Below the pieces are notes generated by a model that saw only the letters and a program-made list of their open reading frames with translations, was not told where the DNA came from and searched no databases. From JAGVSR01 sp963825555 (lineage in GTDB: Bacteria > Pseudomonadota > Alphaproteobacteria > Rhizobiales > Hyphomicrobiaceae), in assembly GCA_963825555.1 (NCBI GenBank), contig CAWGTZ010000014.1, forward strand, positions 19,723 through 83,722: 64,000 bases of DNA, in the 5' to 3' direction. Below, in pieces: positions 1-9,113 of this stretch (its first letter is position 1; each line of letters begins with the position of its first letter). A program made the translations under genes and the position numbers.

Positions 1-1108
1 TACATCCATGCCCTCGTGCGCGACGAGAAAGGGCAGAAGATGTCGAAGTCGAAGGGCAACGTCATCGATCCGCTCGAGATCATCGACGCCTACGGCGCCG
101 ATGCGTCTGCGCTTCACGCTGGCGCGCATGGCCGCCCAGGGGCGTGACATCAAGCTGTCGAAGCAGACCGTCGAGGGCAATCGCAACTTCGCGACCAAGC
201 TCTGGAACGCAGCCCGCTTTGCCGAAATGAACGAGTGCGTGCGCGATCACGATTTCGATCCGCGTGCGGTCCAGCAGACATTGAACAGGTGGATCGCAGG
301 TGAGACCGAGCGCGCGGCGGCCGCCGTGACGGCTGGGCTCGAAGCCTACAAATTCAACGAGGCGTCAGGCGCCATCTACGAGTTCGTCTGGGGCGTCTTC
401 TGCGATTGGTACCTGGAACTCATCAAGACGATTCTCGCTGGTGACGACGAAGAGGCGAAAACCGAGACGCGAGCCACCGTCGCCTGGGTCATCGACCAGA
501 TCCTGAAACTCCTTCACCCGTTCATGCCCTTCATCACGGAAGAGCTGTGGGCGCACCTCGTGGAGCATGGCATCGCCCGGCGGTCACTGCTCACTCTCAG
601 TGTATGGCCCGTTCCGAAGAACCTTGCAGATCCGCACGTGGATGAGGAAATCGGCTTCGTGATTGATCTCATTTCGGCTGTGCGTTCGGTGCGGACGGAA
701 ATGAATGTGCCGGCGGGTGCCAAAATTCCGCTCATCGTCACGAGCGCGCCGGAAGAAAGTCGGGCGCGGGCAAAAGCCCACGAGGAGACCATCATGCGTC
801 TCGCCCGGCTAGACGGCATCTCCTTCGCCCCATCAGCGCCGAAGGGCTCAGCGCTCATTGTTGTCGGGGAGGCAACGGTCGCACTGCCGCTCGAAGGCGT
901 CATCGACATGGACGCGGAGAGGAAGCGACTCGAGAAGGAGATTGCTAAGGCGGAGAGCGACAAGGGCAAGGCAGAAGCCTGGCTCGGCAACGAAGCGAAC
1001 GTGGCGAAAAGCCCGGCCCACGTCGTCGAACTTAACCGCGAGCGCGTTGCCGACGGCACAGAGAAGATCAAGCGCCTCAAAGCGGCTCTAAAACGTATCG
1101 AGGCTTAG
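1..1108 (+). CDS. valS: Valyl-tRNA synthetase, 3' part, with an apparent +1 frameshift
   Basis: Class I aminoacyl-tRNA synthetase that charges tRNA-Val in the cytoplasm. The window opens inside the gene. Bases 1-105 encode the KMSKSKGN signature and the following IDPLEIIDAYGADA stretch. The frame then shifts by one, and from base 107 the reading continues LRFTLARMAAQGRDIKLSKQ. The anticodon-binding helical domain follows, then a C-terminal coiled-coil arm rich in Glu and Lys (about the last 75 codons) typical of ValRS. An extra T near base 106 explains the break: removing it restores one frame. The 5' two thirds lie outside the window. The stop overlaps the stop of the convergent DUF2939 gene by 4 bases. 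Identity is certain; whether the shift is real is doubtful, because ValRS is essential. Confidence 0.93.
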   Translation, partial: TSMPSCATRKGRRCRSRRATSSIRSRSSTPTAPMRLRFTLARMAAQGRDIKLSKQTVEGNRNFATKLWNAARFAEMNECVRDHDFDPRAVQQTLNRWIAGETERAAAAVTAGLEAYKFNEASGAIYEFVWGVFCDWYLELIKTILAGDDEEAKTETRATVAWVIDQILKLLHPFMPFITEELWAHLVEHGIARRSLLTLSVWPVPKNLADPHVDEEIGFVIDLISAVRSVRTEMNVPAGAKIPLIVTSAPEESRARAKAHEETIMRLARLDGISFAPSAPKGSALIVVGEATVALPLEGVIDMDAERKRLEKEIAKAESDKGKAEAWLGNEANVAKSPAHVVELNRERVADGTEKIKRLKAALKRIEA

Positions 1109-1749
1109 CGCTCATCCCCGCCGCGCGCGGCCATTACGGCGGCGAGGCGGGGCATCGGGTTCTTGTTGGTGTGAACGTAGAGTTCCGTGAGCCTCCAGCG
1201 CAGGTCGCGGAAGTGGAAAAGCCCCGTGAAGCGCCGCGACGGATCGGTCTTGTCTTCCATCTCGATCTCGAACGCGGCGGGCGAGACGAATTCCACGTGC
1301 CTGAGCCGCGACCAGAATTCGGTCATGCGCTCGGGAAGGTTGGCGAGCGTTTTCGGCGGCTCTTCGATGCGCTTCACGTAGCGCTTGTAGGCCTGTCCGT
1401 AGGTGAACAACGTCGGTAGGCCCCGCGCGTTCGCATATCGCTCGATAAGCCGGTCGACGGCGGCTGCGCCGAAGTATCCTTTGACCCGCTGCCATAAGCC
1501 GGGCCGCTCGGTGCCCGCGATCGTAGGTTCGTCCGGGGCCGCAAAATCCATCGGGCGGTCGAGGGCCATGTTCGTCATGGATTGGCGGAGCGTTGCGCGC
1601 ACACTGTCCCATTCGACGAGAGCGTCAATGACAGGAACGTTGCCTGACTTGATCGCCTCCTTCAGCGTCCAAGCGGTAACGAAGGGCGAGGCCGCATAAG
1701 CCGCGAAGGGCAGGATCCAGAGTGCGAAACGCAGGGCGAAAGTTCTCAT
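1105..1749 (-). CDS. DUF2939 family membrane-anchored protein
   Basis: About 214 residues beginning MRTFALRFAL. A hydrophobic N-terminal segment (about residues 5-25) could be a signal anchor, followed by a soluble domain with a conserved-looking segment around GYFGAAAVDRLIERYANARG. It matches what I know of the DUF2939 family (small, function unknown, usually inner-membrane anchored, common in alphaproteobacteria). A longer reading from 1857 adds 36 low-complexity residues; the ATG at 1749 puts the hydrophobic segment at the N terminus and is preferred. It is convergent with valS with a 4-base overlap of stops. No specific role can be assigned. Confidence 0.75.
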   Translation of the reverse strand: MRTFALRFALWILPFAAYAASPFVTAWTLKEAIKSGNVPVIDALVEWDSVRATLRQSMTNMALDRPMDFAAPDEPTIAGTERPGLWQRVKGYFGAAAVDRLIERYANARGLPTLFTYGQAYKRYVKRIEEPPKTLANLPERMTEFWSRLRHVEFVSPAAFEIEMEDKTDPSRRFTGLFHFRDLRWRLTELYVHTNKNPMPRLAAVMAARGGDER

Positions 1750-1936
1750 AGGCTTCAGCGCTTGGTCTTCCAAAGATTGGCCGCGGATTGATGCGGGTTC
1801 CTTTAGGCCTGAAGATTGCGGCCGTCCTCTGGCGGTTGTGCGGTGTGCCCAGGGCATCCAACGGCGGGGCTTTCGCGCGTGCGGAGAAGCTGACTTCGTG
1901 GAATGGCCGCCTAGGGCACGATCTCATGAATTGTTA

Positions 1937-3082
1937 TCAGATGTCGGTCTCTCCTGGAAACGGGCGCGAAGGAGGTTGCGGCGCCACAGATGGCGTGTCT
2001 GCGCAAATGCCTTGCAGCGCATTCCAGGAACCGGCGTCGAGGGCGGGTTCGGAGGCATAGGTCTCAGCGCGTATCACGCGCTCGCGCCGTTCCGCCGTTT
2101 GCGGGTGGCTGCGAAGGACGTCTAAACCGATGCCTCCTTCCTTCTCCTCCATCTCGGTCACGCGATCGAAGAATTGCAGCAGGCCGGCCGCAGAAATCCG
2201 AGACTCCTTCAAGATAAGCAGCGCATGCTCATCGGCCTCGCGCTCCGCGTCGCGCGAGTAGGAGAGCTGCGCCAGCAAGAGCCCCGCGTTGGTCAGGGCC
2301 CCGCCCGCCCCACCGAGCACCAGTTCCAGGCCAGCAGCAAGCCCGATGGAGCGGACCATGCCTGTCTCCGGGTGCATTTCGAGGCCATGGCCCATCTCGT
2401 GGGCCAGCACGCCTGCCACTTCGTCCGGCGACTTTGACTTTTCAAGGAGCCCGCGCGTCAGCACGATCTGTTCGCCAGGCGTCGCGAACGCATTCATCAG
2501 ATCCCAGTCGACGACCACGACCTTGAAACGCTTGTCGCTCCCGGCGGCCCTTGAGAGTTTCTCGGTCAATGCGTCGAGTGCAGCAGCCCCGGCCGGCGCC
2601 GCACACACCGGCTTGTTCCGCGTCATGGACGCAACGACTTGTTCGCCGAGGGCTTCGCGGGCGCTGTCGGGCAGCATACGGGCGACTGCACGGGCAGGCG
2701 AAAGGCCGGCGATCCATCCGCTGAATACCACGAGCCCTGCAAGTACGGCCGCCCAAGCCCAAAGTCGGACGGCCTGCCAGCGCCGGGCGCGCACGGAGAG
2801 TTGGGGCGCATGCTCGGCGAGGCGACGGGCAAAGCGGGCATCCGCCACGAACAGTGCCGCATCCGGCTGGTAGGAATATGTGAGCAGGGCATCGATGGCG
2901 TGATCTGTCAGCGGCTCGGAGGAGGCGAGCGCCCCATACGGCCAGACCAGGGGCTCGGGCTCGCCGGGCAGATCGATGGTCACGCCCCGGTCGGTCAGCC
3001 GCACCCGCGCGTCACGCGAACCGGGCGCGCGGCTGTCACGGAAGCGGGCAACGTAGAACGTGTGCGTTGTTTCGTTTTTCAT
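1937..3082 (-). CDS. M48 family zinc metalloprotease
   Basis: About 381 residues. The N-terminal 100 residues form a soluble domain; one membrane segment follows around residues 110-135 (WAAVLAGLVVFSGWIAGL); the peptidase domain then carries the HEMGH zinc-binding motif and a downstream EADEHAL segment supplying the third zinc ligand. This is the arrangement of M48 peptidases (HtpX/Oma1/BepA-like), which degrade or process membrane and envelope proteins. The C terminus is short and has no TPR repeats, so it is closer to Oma1/LoiP-like forms than to BepA. The start at 3082 (MKNETTH) is preferred; an in-frame ATG at 3130 would add 16 residues. The gene is divergent from ilvD. Confidence 0.85.
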   Translation of the reverse strand: MKNETTHTFYVARFRDSRAPGSRDARVRLTDRGVTIDLPGEPEPLVWPYGALASSEPLTDHAIDALLTYSYQPDAALFVADARFARRLAEHAPQLSVRARRWQAVRLWAWAAVLAGLVVFSGWIAGLSPARAVARMLPDSAREALGEQVVASMTRNKPVCAAPAGAAALDALTEKLSRAAGSDKRFKVVVVDWDLMNAFATPGEQIVLTRGLLEKSKSPDEVAGVLAHEMGHGLEMHPETGMVRSIGLAAGLELVLGGAGGALTNAGLLLAQLSYSRDAEREADEHALLILKESRISAAGLLQFFDRVTEMEEKEGGIGLDVLRSHPQTAERRERVIRAETYASEPALDAGSWNALQGICADTPSVAPQPPSRPFPGETDI

Positions 3083-3620
3083 GTGGCCTGTCAGATCACT
3101 GGAGCCCCCCGGATGATGCGGGGACCGCACAGGGGCAGCATAGCCTCAGAACTGGCGGCCTGCGATCTCATCGTCGCCTCAACCGGCCCGAAGAAGTCTT
3201 GCTCGCGTCGCGATTGGGCCGGAGTTCTCAGTTAATCACTGAGCACGAAGAGATGCCCGGGGTGGGTGGACAGTCTGTCCCGACCGGCTCGGCTTGGGTG
3301 ATCTCTGACGTCACCATTCCAGGATGCGTGGACCAGGGGCAACCCGGGTCTCATCAAAGTTAAGGCCCGACAGTTGCTAAACGGACACGAACCTCTTGGA
3401 AATGTGCCTCTATTGGGCCACAAACCGGCGCGACACAGGAGACGGTCCGGATACCCGATTGGGGAAGCTGGACTGCGGGTGCATGCCGTGCCGGTCGATG
3501 AAGAACGAATGGATACGACAAGGCGCGTTCGAAAGCTCCCAGGTGTGTCGAGGAAACGGGGCCGCGCGGTGCGGTGCCGCTTCTTACCCCTTGGTTGAGC
3601 TTTAAGAGGTTGGCAAAGAC
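3083..3620. other. Intergenic region between M48 protease and ilvD
   Basis: A 538-base divergent spacer. I see no credible coding frame, tRNA or known riboswitch. It must hold both promoters, but no clear -35/-10 pair stands out. Small inverted repeats (for example CTCAG-N7-CTGAG near 3228-3244) are too weak to call. The ilvD start is preceded by AGAGG about 11 bases upstream. Confidence 0.5.
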
Positions 3621-5345
3621 ATGGACGCGAAGTCGTTCGATAAATCGAAGCTGCCGAGCCGGCATGTGACCGTCGGTCCGTCACGTGCGCCGCATCGTTC
3701 CTATTACTATGCGATGGGGCTCACTGAGGAGCAGATCAATCGTCCGTTCGTCGGCGTGGTGTCCTGCTGGAACGAGGCCGCTCCCTGCAACATATCGCTG
3801 ATGCGTCAGGCGCAGTCGGCCAAGGCTGGCGTTCACGAAGCGGGTGGCACGCCGCGCGAGTTCTGCACCATCACGGTCACTGACGGCATCGCGATGGGCC
3901 ACCAGGGTATGAAGTCATCGCTCGTTTCGCGCGAGGTGATTGCTGACTCCATCGAACTCACCATGCGCGGCCACTGCTACGATGCGCTCGTGGGGATCGC
4001 AGGCTGCGACAAGTCTCTTCCCGGCACCATGATGGCGATGCTCCGCCTCAACGTGCCTTCGGTCTTCATGTACGGCGGCTCCATCCTGCCTGGCAAATTC
4101 CGCGGCAAGGATGTGACCGTTCTCGATGTATTCGAGGGCGTGGGCATGCACTCGGCGGGGCGCATGTCCGACAAGGATCTGCATGAGCTGGAATGTGTCG
4201 CGTGCCCGAGCGCCGGAGCCTGCGGCGGCCAGTTCACGGCCAACACCATGGCGATGGTTTCGGAGGCCATCGGCTTGGCGCTGCCCGGCTCGGCCGGTTC
4301 GCCGGCTCCCTATGAGGAGCGCGACAGCTACGCCACCGCCAGCGGCAAGGCCGTCATGCGGCTGATTAGCGACCAACTCCGTCCGCGCGCGATCGCGACC
4401 CGCAAAGCTTTCGAGAACGCCGCTACCGTCGTGGCCGCCACCGGCGGCTCGACAAACGCGGCACTGCACCTGCCGGCGATGGCCAATGAGTGCGGTATCG
4501 ACTTCGATCTCTTCGACGTCGCCGAAATCTTCAAGCGCACGCCCTACATCGCGGATCTCAAGCCCGGCGGTCAGTATGTGGCAAAGGATGTGTTTGAGAT
4601 CGGTGGAGTGCCGCAGGTTCTCAAAGCCTTGCTGGAAGGCGGCTATCTGCACGGCGACTGCATCACAGTCACCGGAAAGACCATGGCGGAGAATCTCGAG
4701 AAGGTCGTCTTCAACACAGATCAGAAGGTCGTCTATCCGGTGTCCAACCCGCTCTCGCCGACAGGCGGGGTTGTGGGCCTCAGGGGTTCGCTCGCTCCCG
4801 AAGGCGGTATCGTGAAGGTTGCCGGTCTGAAAAAGCTGCAGTTTTCCGGTCCCGCACGCGTGTTCGATTGCGAGGAGGAGGCCTTCGCTGCGGTCAGCGC
4901 CGGCAATTACAAGGACGGCGAGGTTCTCGTTATTCGCTACGAGGGCCCCAAGGGCGGCCCTGGCATGCGCGAGATGCTGTCCACCACCGCCGCGCTCTAC
5001 GGGCAAGGCAAGGGCGACAAGGTGGCCCTCATCACCGACGGGCGGTTCTCCGGTGCAACCCGCGGCTTCTGCATCGGTCATGTCGGGCCGGAGGCAGCCG
5101 TCGGCGGCCCGATCGCCCTTGTCCGCGACGGCGACATCATCGCGATCGATGCTCAAAAGGGCACGTTGGAACTCGAAGTCGATGCAGCGGAACTGGAACG
5201 GCGCCGCAAGGAATGGAAGGCGCCGGACAACCCCTATCAAACAGGGGCGATCCGGAAATTTGCGGATCAGGTGGGCCCGGCGCGTTACGGTGCGGTGACC
5301 CATCGCGGAGGAAAGGCGGAAGTCGTCTGCTATGCTGATATCTAG
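3621..5345 (+). CDS. ilvD: Dihydroxy-acid dehydratase
   Basis: Iron-sulfur dehydratase that converts 2,3-dihydroxy-isovalerate and 2,3-dihydroxy-3-methylvalerate to the 2-oxo acids of valine, leucine and isoleucine synthesis. It has 574 residues, a full length for IlvD. Cluster cysteines are seen at CWNEAAPC (about residues 50-57), AGCDKSLPG (about 127-135) and ACPSAGACGG (about 194-203). The C-terminal GRFSGATRG motif is also present. IlvD and the sugar-acid dehydratase Edd belong to one family, but the N-terminal region and cysteine spacing fit IlvD. Its 3' end overlaps the next gene by 14 bases in another frame, which suggests co-transcription. Confidence 0.96.
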   Translation: MDAKSFDKSKLPSRHVTVGPSRAPHRSYYYAMGLTEEQINRPFVGVVSCWNEAAPCNISLMRQAQSAKAGVHEAGGTPREFCTITVTDGIAMGHQGMKSSLVSREVIADSIELTMRGHCYDALVGIAGCDKSLPGTMMAMLRLNVPSVFMYGGSILPGKFRGKDVTVLDVFEGVGMHSAGRMSDKDLHELECVACPSAGACGGQFTANTMAMVSEAIGLALPGSAGSPAPYEERDSYATASGKAVMRLISDQLRPRAIATRKAFENAATVVAATGGSTNAALHLPAMANECGIDFDLFDVAEIFKRTPYIADLKPGGQYVAKDVFEIGGVPQVLKALLEGGYLHGDCITVTGKTMAENLEKVVFNTDQKVVYPVSNPLSPTGGVVGLRGSLAPEGGIVKVAGLKKLQFSGPARVFDCEEEAFAAVSAGNYKDGEVLVIRYEGPKGGPGMREMLSTTAALYGQGKGDKVALITDGRFSGATRGFCIGHVGPEAAVGGPIALVRDGDIIAIDAQKGTLELEVDAAELERRRKEWKAPDNPYQTGAIRKFADQVGPARYGAVTHRGGKAEVVCYADI

Positions 5346-6366
5346 AGCAGGATTTAGAGCGGCGGTTTTCGCAGCGCTGGTGCCGGTATTCGCCTCGGCG
5401 GCCGGAGCCGGGACGATTGCGTTCTCGTCTTCGAGAGAGGCCCTCAAGCAGGGGCTCAGCGCCTTTCAGGGCGGGTACTACGAGCTTGCGATTCCCGCGC
5501 TGGAGTTTGCGGCCGCCAAGAACGAGTTCATGGCCGAGTACTATTTGGCGCGCATCTACAGCGACAATTCCGGGTCGCACACCGATCATGCCAAAGCTTA
5601 TCTGCTGTTCCAGCGGATCGCGGACCAGTACGCCGATGCGGATCCGGACGACGATCCTCGCGCGCCCTATGTCGGCAAGGCGCTGACCGCCCTGGCCGGC
5701 TACGTCCGGCGTGGCATCAAGGAGATTGGGCTGAACCCCAATCTCGACCAGGCCATTTTCTATCTGCGAAACGCCTCGACCACGTTCGACGACGAGGACG
5801 CACAGTTCGAACTGGCAAAGCTCCAGCTGCGCGGCGAGGGATTGGATGCCGACGAGGCCATGGGTCGTCACTGGCTGTCCGTTCTGTCCGAGCGAGGCCA
5901 TGCCGGGGCACAGGCCTTCCTGGCCGACCTGCTGTGGCGCGGCAAGTACATGAAAGCCGACAAGGCGACGGCGCTGGCGCTCATCGCGGTCGCTGTCGAG
6001 AACGCGCCGGTCTACGACCGCCTGTGGATCGAGGACATTTACCAGAACATCTATTGCGGCGCCGGTGAAGGCATCCGTCGTCAGGCTACGGGAATCGTGG
6101 CCGACTGGGGCAACCGCTTCGGCCGAAAGCCCGAGGTGCGCGAGGCGTCCGGTCTGGGTCTTCTCGCCGCCGGTCCTGAGCGCACGTGCCAAAACGGTGA
6201 GGTTGTCGGCCCAATCAAATCATCCGATGCGGTCGAGGCGGGTGTCGCCCAATCCGTGCCGCAACAGCAGCCGGCGGTTCAACCTGGTTCGGGGTTCGTA
6301 TACGGCCAGAGCACGCCAACGCTGCGCGATGTAGGGGCGGCGCCGCGCGATCCGCTGAACCGCTGA
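5332..6366 (+). CDS. Sel1-repeat periplasmic protein, ExoR-like
   Basis: 344 residues with a signal peptide (about residues 1-25, ending ASAAGAG), then Sel1/TPR-like helical repeats (about 35-200) with typical A-x-A-x-(F/Y)-x-L-A patterns. A Pro/Gln-rich tail follows. ExoR of rhizobia is a periplasmic Sel1-repeat protein that restrains the ExoS/ChvI two-component system and so represses exopolysaccharide synthesis and promotes motility. The match in domain content and position near xthA supports an ExoR-like call. This protein is longer than Sinorhizobium ExoR (about 268 residues) by a C-terminal extension of some 70 residues. The start codon lies inside ilvD. exoS and chvI are not in the window. 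Confidence 0.7.
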   Translation: MLISRAGFRAAVFAALVPVFASAAGAGTIAFSSSREALKQGLSAFQGGYYELAIPALEFAAAKNEFMAEYYLARIYSDNSGSHTDHAKAYLLFQRIADQYADADPDDDPRAPYVGKALTALAGYVRRGIKEIGLNPNLDQAIFYLRNASTTFDDEDAQFELAKLQLRGEGLDADEAMGRHWLSVLSERGHAGAQAFLADLLWRGKYMKADKATALALIAVAVENAPVYDRLWIEDIYQNIYCGAGEGIRRQATGIVADWGNRFGRKPEVREASGLGLLAAGPERTCQNGEVVGPIKSSDAVEAGVAQSVPQQQPAVQPGSGFVYGQSTPTLRDVGAAPRDPLNR

Positions 6367-6397
6367 AAATCTGCGAATACGGCCTGTCCGCCGCCGG

Positions 6398-7180
6398 TCA
6401 CTCGTCGATCTCGACCCAGACGGGTGCATGATCGGATGGCTTCTCCCAGCCGCGTGTGAAGCGATCTACGCCCGACCCCGTCATGCGGTCGGCCGCCTGT
6501 GGCGAGAGCAGGACGTGATCGATACGGATGCCGTCGTCCTTATTCCACGCGCCGGCCTGATAATCCCAAAAAGTATAGACGCCCGGCCCCGGGTGGCACG
6601 CGCGAACCGCATCGGTGAAGCCGAGGGCGGTGATCCGGCGAAGCGCGGCCCGGCTTTCGGGCTGGAAAAGCGCGTCTGATGTCCAGGCATCGGGACGCTT
6701 GGCATCAACGGCGTCGGGAATCACGTTGTAATCGCCGGCGAGGATGAAGGGCATTTCCTGCTTCAAAACCTTGCGGGCGTGACGTTCCAGGCGTGCCATC
6801 CAGGCGAGCTTGTAGTCGAACTTGGGACTGCCGATGGGATTGCCGTTCGGCAGGTACAAAGAGGCGAAACGTACGGAGGTCGTCTTGCTGGTGACCGTGG
6901 CCTCGATGTAGCGGGCCTGCTCATCGAAGTCGTCACCGGGCAGCCCGCATTCGACGTCTTCCAGCGGCAGGAGCGAGAGGATGGCGACTCCGTTGAAACC
7001 CTTCTGTCCGTGGACGGCAACGTTGTAGCCCAGATCCTCGAAAGCCTCCGCCGGAAAGCCTTCGCTGACGCTTTTGATCTCCTGGAATCCAATGACGTCC
7101 GGCTTTGCCTCGCGCAGATAGGCGAGCACGGTTTCGAGCCGCGCCTTGACGCCGTTGATGTTCCAAGTGGCGATCTTCAT
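6398..7180 (-). CDS. xthA: Exodeoxyribonuclease III
   Basis: 260 residues, the normal size for ExoIII/AP endonucleases, which cut at abasic sites in base-excision repair and degrade 3' DNA ends. The endonuclease/exonuclease/phosphatase fold is clear: the metal-binding Glu lies in GFQEIKS (residue 34), the GDYNVIP motif is mid-protein, and the catalytic Asp-His pair is in SDHAPVWVEID at the C terminus. It begins with the typical MKIATWNINGVKAR. Convergent with the ExoR-like gene and separated by 35 bases from erpA, which is read in the same direction upstream. Confidence 0.95.
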   Translation of the reverse strand: MKIATWNINGVKARLETVLAYLREAKPDVIGFQEIKSVSEGFPAEAFEDLGYNVAVHGQKGFNGVAILSLLPLEDVECGLPGDDFDEQARYIEATVTSKTTSVRFASLYLPNGNPIGSPKFDYKLAWMARLERHARKVLKQEMPFILAGDYNVIPDAVDAKRPDAWTSDALFQPESRAALRRITALGFTDAVRACHPGPGVYTFWDYQAGAWNKDDGIRIDHVLLSPQAADRMTGSGVDRFTRGWEKPSDHAPVWVEIDE

Positions 7181-7214
7181 TGGGGCGCGGTCCGGTGCGG
7201 ATGGTCTGCGGGGA

Positions 7215-7547
7215 CTAGAGCGAGAAGCTCGTGCCGCATCCGCACGACGAGGTTGCGTGCGGATTGCGGATCTGGAATGAGGCGCCGATGAGGTCGTCGA
7301 CGAAGTCGATTTCCGAGCCCGAAAGATATTCGAGCGACACGGGGTCGATCAGGACCTTGGCACCATCGCGCTCGATCACGATGTCGTCGGGGGCTATTTC
7401 GCGGGTCAGGTCGTAGCGGTACTGGAAGCCCGAGCAGCCGCCGCCCTCGACGGCCACGCGCAGCATGGTGCCTTCGGGCTCCCCGGCGACGATCTCGGCG
7501 ATGCGGCGTGCGGCCGATCCTGTGACGATGACGGAAGGTTCGCTCAT
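7215..7547 (-). CDS. erpA: Iron-sulfur cluster insertion protein ErpA (A-type carrier)
   Basis: 110-residue HesB/IscA-family protein. The three conserved cluster ligands are present: Cys38 in GGGCSGFQY and Cys102/Cys104 in SCGCGTSFSL. A-type carriers receive 4Fe-4S or 2Fe-2S clusters from the scaffold and pass them to target enzymes. The ErpA subgroup is favoured over IscA because of the sequence context and the position between dgt and xthA, an arrangement common in rhizobia. It is divergent from dgt, so a promoter region of about 225 bases is shared. Confidence 0.88.
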   Translation of the reverse strand: MSEPSVIVTGSAARRIAEIVAGEPEGTMLRVAVEGGGCSGFQYRYDLTREIAPDDIVIERDGAKVLIDPVSLEYLSGSEIDFVDDLIGASFQIRNPHATSSCGCGTSFSL

Positions 7548-7772
7548 GACTGTCGTAGGTCCCAGGCTGTCGTGTGATACGGCTTAGAAATAGAGTGACC
7601 GGTGATTCGTGTGCGGGGCTAGGATTGCCAAAGCCCCCTCTTTGCGCGCAAGAGTTTGCGCGGAAAGAGGCGACGCTCTCCTGGAAGATAGGGTGTCGGT
7701 TGCGCCTGTCAAACAGGCAACCGGCCGATGCATCGCTGGAGTGCAGGTCTTGGCGAAGACGACCTGAGGCAA

Positions 7773-9047
7773 ATGACGGCGATAAATCCCCCAAAGACCG
7801 GACACGGAGAAACAGCGGGTTCCGCCGCGAACGGATATGGCGCTGGGCTCAGCCCGGGCCAGCGACGACCCGCGGTCTATGCCGCGAGTGCGATCCCCTC
7901 GCGCGGGCGCCTCCACACCGAGCCGGAATGCCCGACCCGCAGCCCCTTCCAGCGCGACCGCGACCGCATTCTGCATGCCACGGCCTTTCGGCGCCTTACC
8001 CACAAGACGCAGGTGTTCGTCTATCACGAGGGCGACCACTACAGGACGCGGCTCACCCACAGTCTCGAAGTGGCGCAGGTCGCGCGCACGATCGCCCGGC
8101 AATTATGCCTCGATGAGGATCTGGCCGAGGCCCTGGCATTGGCCCACGATTTGGGGCACCCGCCTTTCGGCCACGCTGGCGAGAGGGCGCTGGATGCCGC
8201 GATGACGGACCACGGCGGCTTCGACCACAACGCCCAAAGCCTTCGTGTCGTGATGCAGCTCGAGCGGAAGTACAGCGCCTTCGATGGGCTGAACCTCACC
8301 TGGGAAACGCTCGAAGGCCTTGCCAAGCACAATGGGCCGTTAACCGGCGAAAAGGGCCAAGCGGTGCTGAAGGTCGTGCGCACCATAGAGGCGTGGCAAT
8401 CGCTGGAGCCGGCGCGCTGGGCCAGTGCGGAGGCGCAGGTCGCAGCACTGTCCGACGATATCGCATACTTGACGCACGACGTAGACGACGGCCTGCGGGC
8501 GGGTCTCCTCACTCTGGAGGATCTGGCCGATGTCCCCTTCGTTGGCCCGTTTGCAGCAGCGGCACTTTCCGACTGGGGGTCGGACCGGCGCTCCGAGGGA
8601 ACGGGCCGGGCCGTCTTCGAGGTGACACGCCGTATGATCACGGCCCTGATCCGTGACGTCGTGATTGAGAGCCGGTCGCGGCTCGCGGCCCTTGCACCGT
8701 CCTCGCCCGACGATATCCGCGCGGCGCCAGGGGCGACCGTGGCCTTCTCGGCTGACATGTGGCGCGAACTCCAGGCGATCCGGGAGTTCCTGTTCGAGCG
8801 CGTCTACCGGCAGGAGCGCGTTGCACGCATCATGAGGGACGCGGAGGGGATCGTGCGCGACCTTTTCGCCCGCTACGCCGATCCTGAGGACAATGGTGCC
8901 CTGCCAGAACGATGGCGGGCGGTTCGCGACCGCCTGGAGCCCCGCCAGATCCCCAGGCTTGCGGCTGATTATCTCGCCGGCCAGACGGACCGGTACGCCA
9001 TCGAAGAACACCTGCGTATGTTTGCCCAAACCCCGGAATTGCGATAG
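7773..9047 (+). CDS. dgt: Deoxyguanosinetriphosphate triphosphohydrolase-like protein
   Basis: HD-domain dNTPase of about 424 residues. Such enzymes split dNTPs into deoxynucleoside and triphosphate, controlling the dNTP pool. HD motif elements are visible: HSLEVAQVARTIAR, HDLGHPPFGHAGE (about residues 125-137), and LTHDVDDGL further on. The ATG at 7773 is preferred because GAGG lies five bases upstream; an in-frame codon at 7728 would add 15 unsupported residues. The type-2 subfamily is usual next to argS in alphaproteobacteria. argS follows 66 bases later and is likely in the same transcript. Confidence 0.92.
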   Translation: MTAINPPKTGHGETAGSAANGYGAGLSPGQRRPAVYAASAIPSRGRLHTEPECPTRSPFQRDRDRILHATAFRRLTHKTQVFVYHEGDHYRTRLTHSLEVAQVARTIARQLCLDEDLAEALALAHDLGHPPFGHAGERALDAAMTDHGGFDHNAQSLRVVMQLERKYSAFDGLNLTWETLEGLAKHNGPLTGEKGQAVLKVVRTIEAWQSLEPARWASAEAQVAALSDDIAYLTHDVDDGLRAGLLTLEDLADVPFVGPFAAAALSDWGSDRRSEGTGRAVFEVTRRMITALIRDVVIESRSRLAALAPSSPDDIRAAPGATVAFSADMWRELQAIREFLFERVYRQERVARIMRDAEGIVRDLFARYADPEDNGALPERWRAVRDRLEPRQIPRLAADYLAGQTDRYAIEEHLRMFAQTPELR

Positions 9048-9113
9048 AGGCCCCCGTCCTGTTTCTTCTCCCGCCATGACCGGGAGACGCCGCTTTCCCG
9101 GGGGGATTTCTCA

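Noticed and set aside
3915..5447. Long open frame (510 codons) on the minus strand opposite ilvD
   Set aside because: It mirrors ilvD, whose similarity is certain. High GC and codon bias commonly leave antisense frames open, and this one has no recognisable domain.
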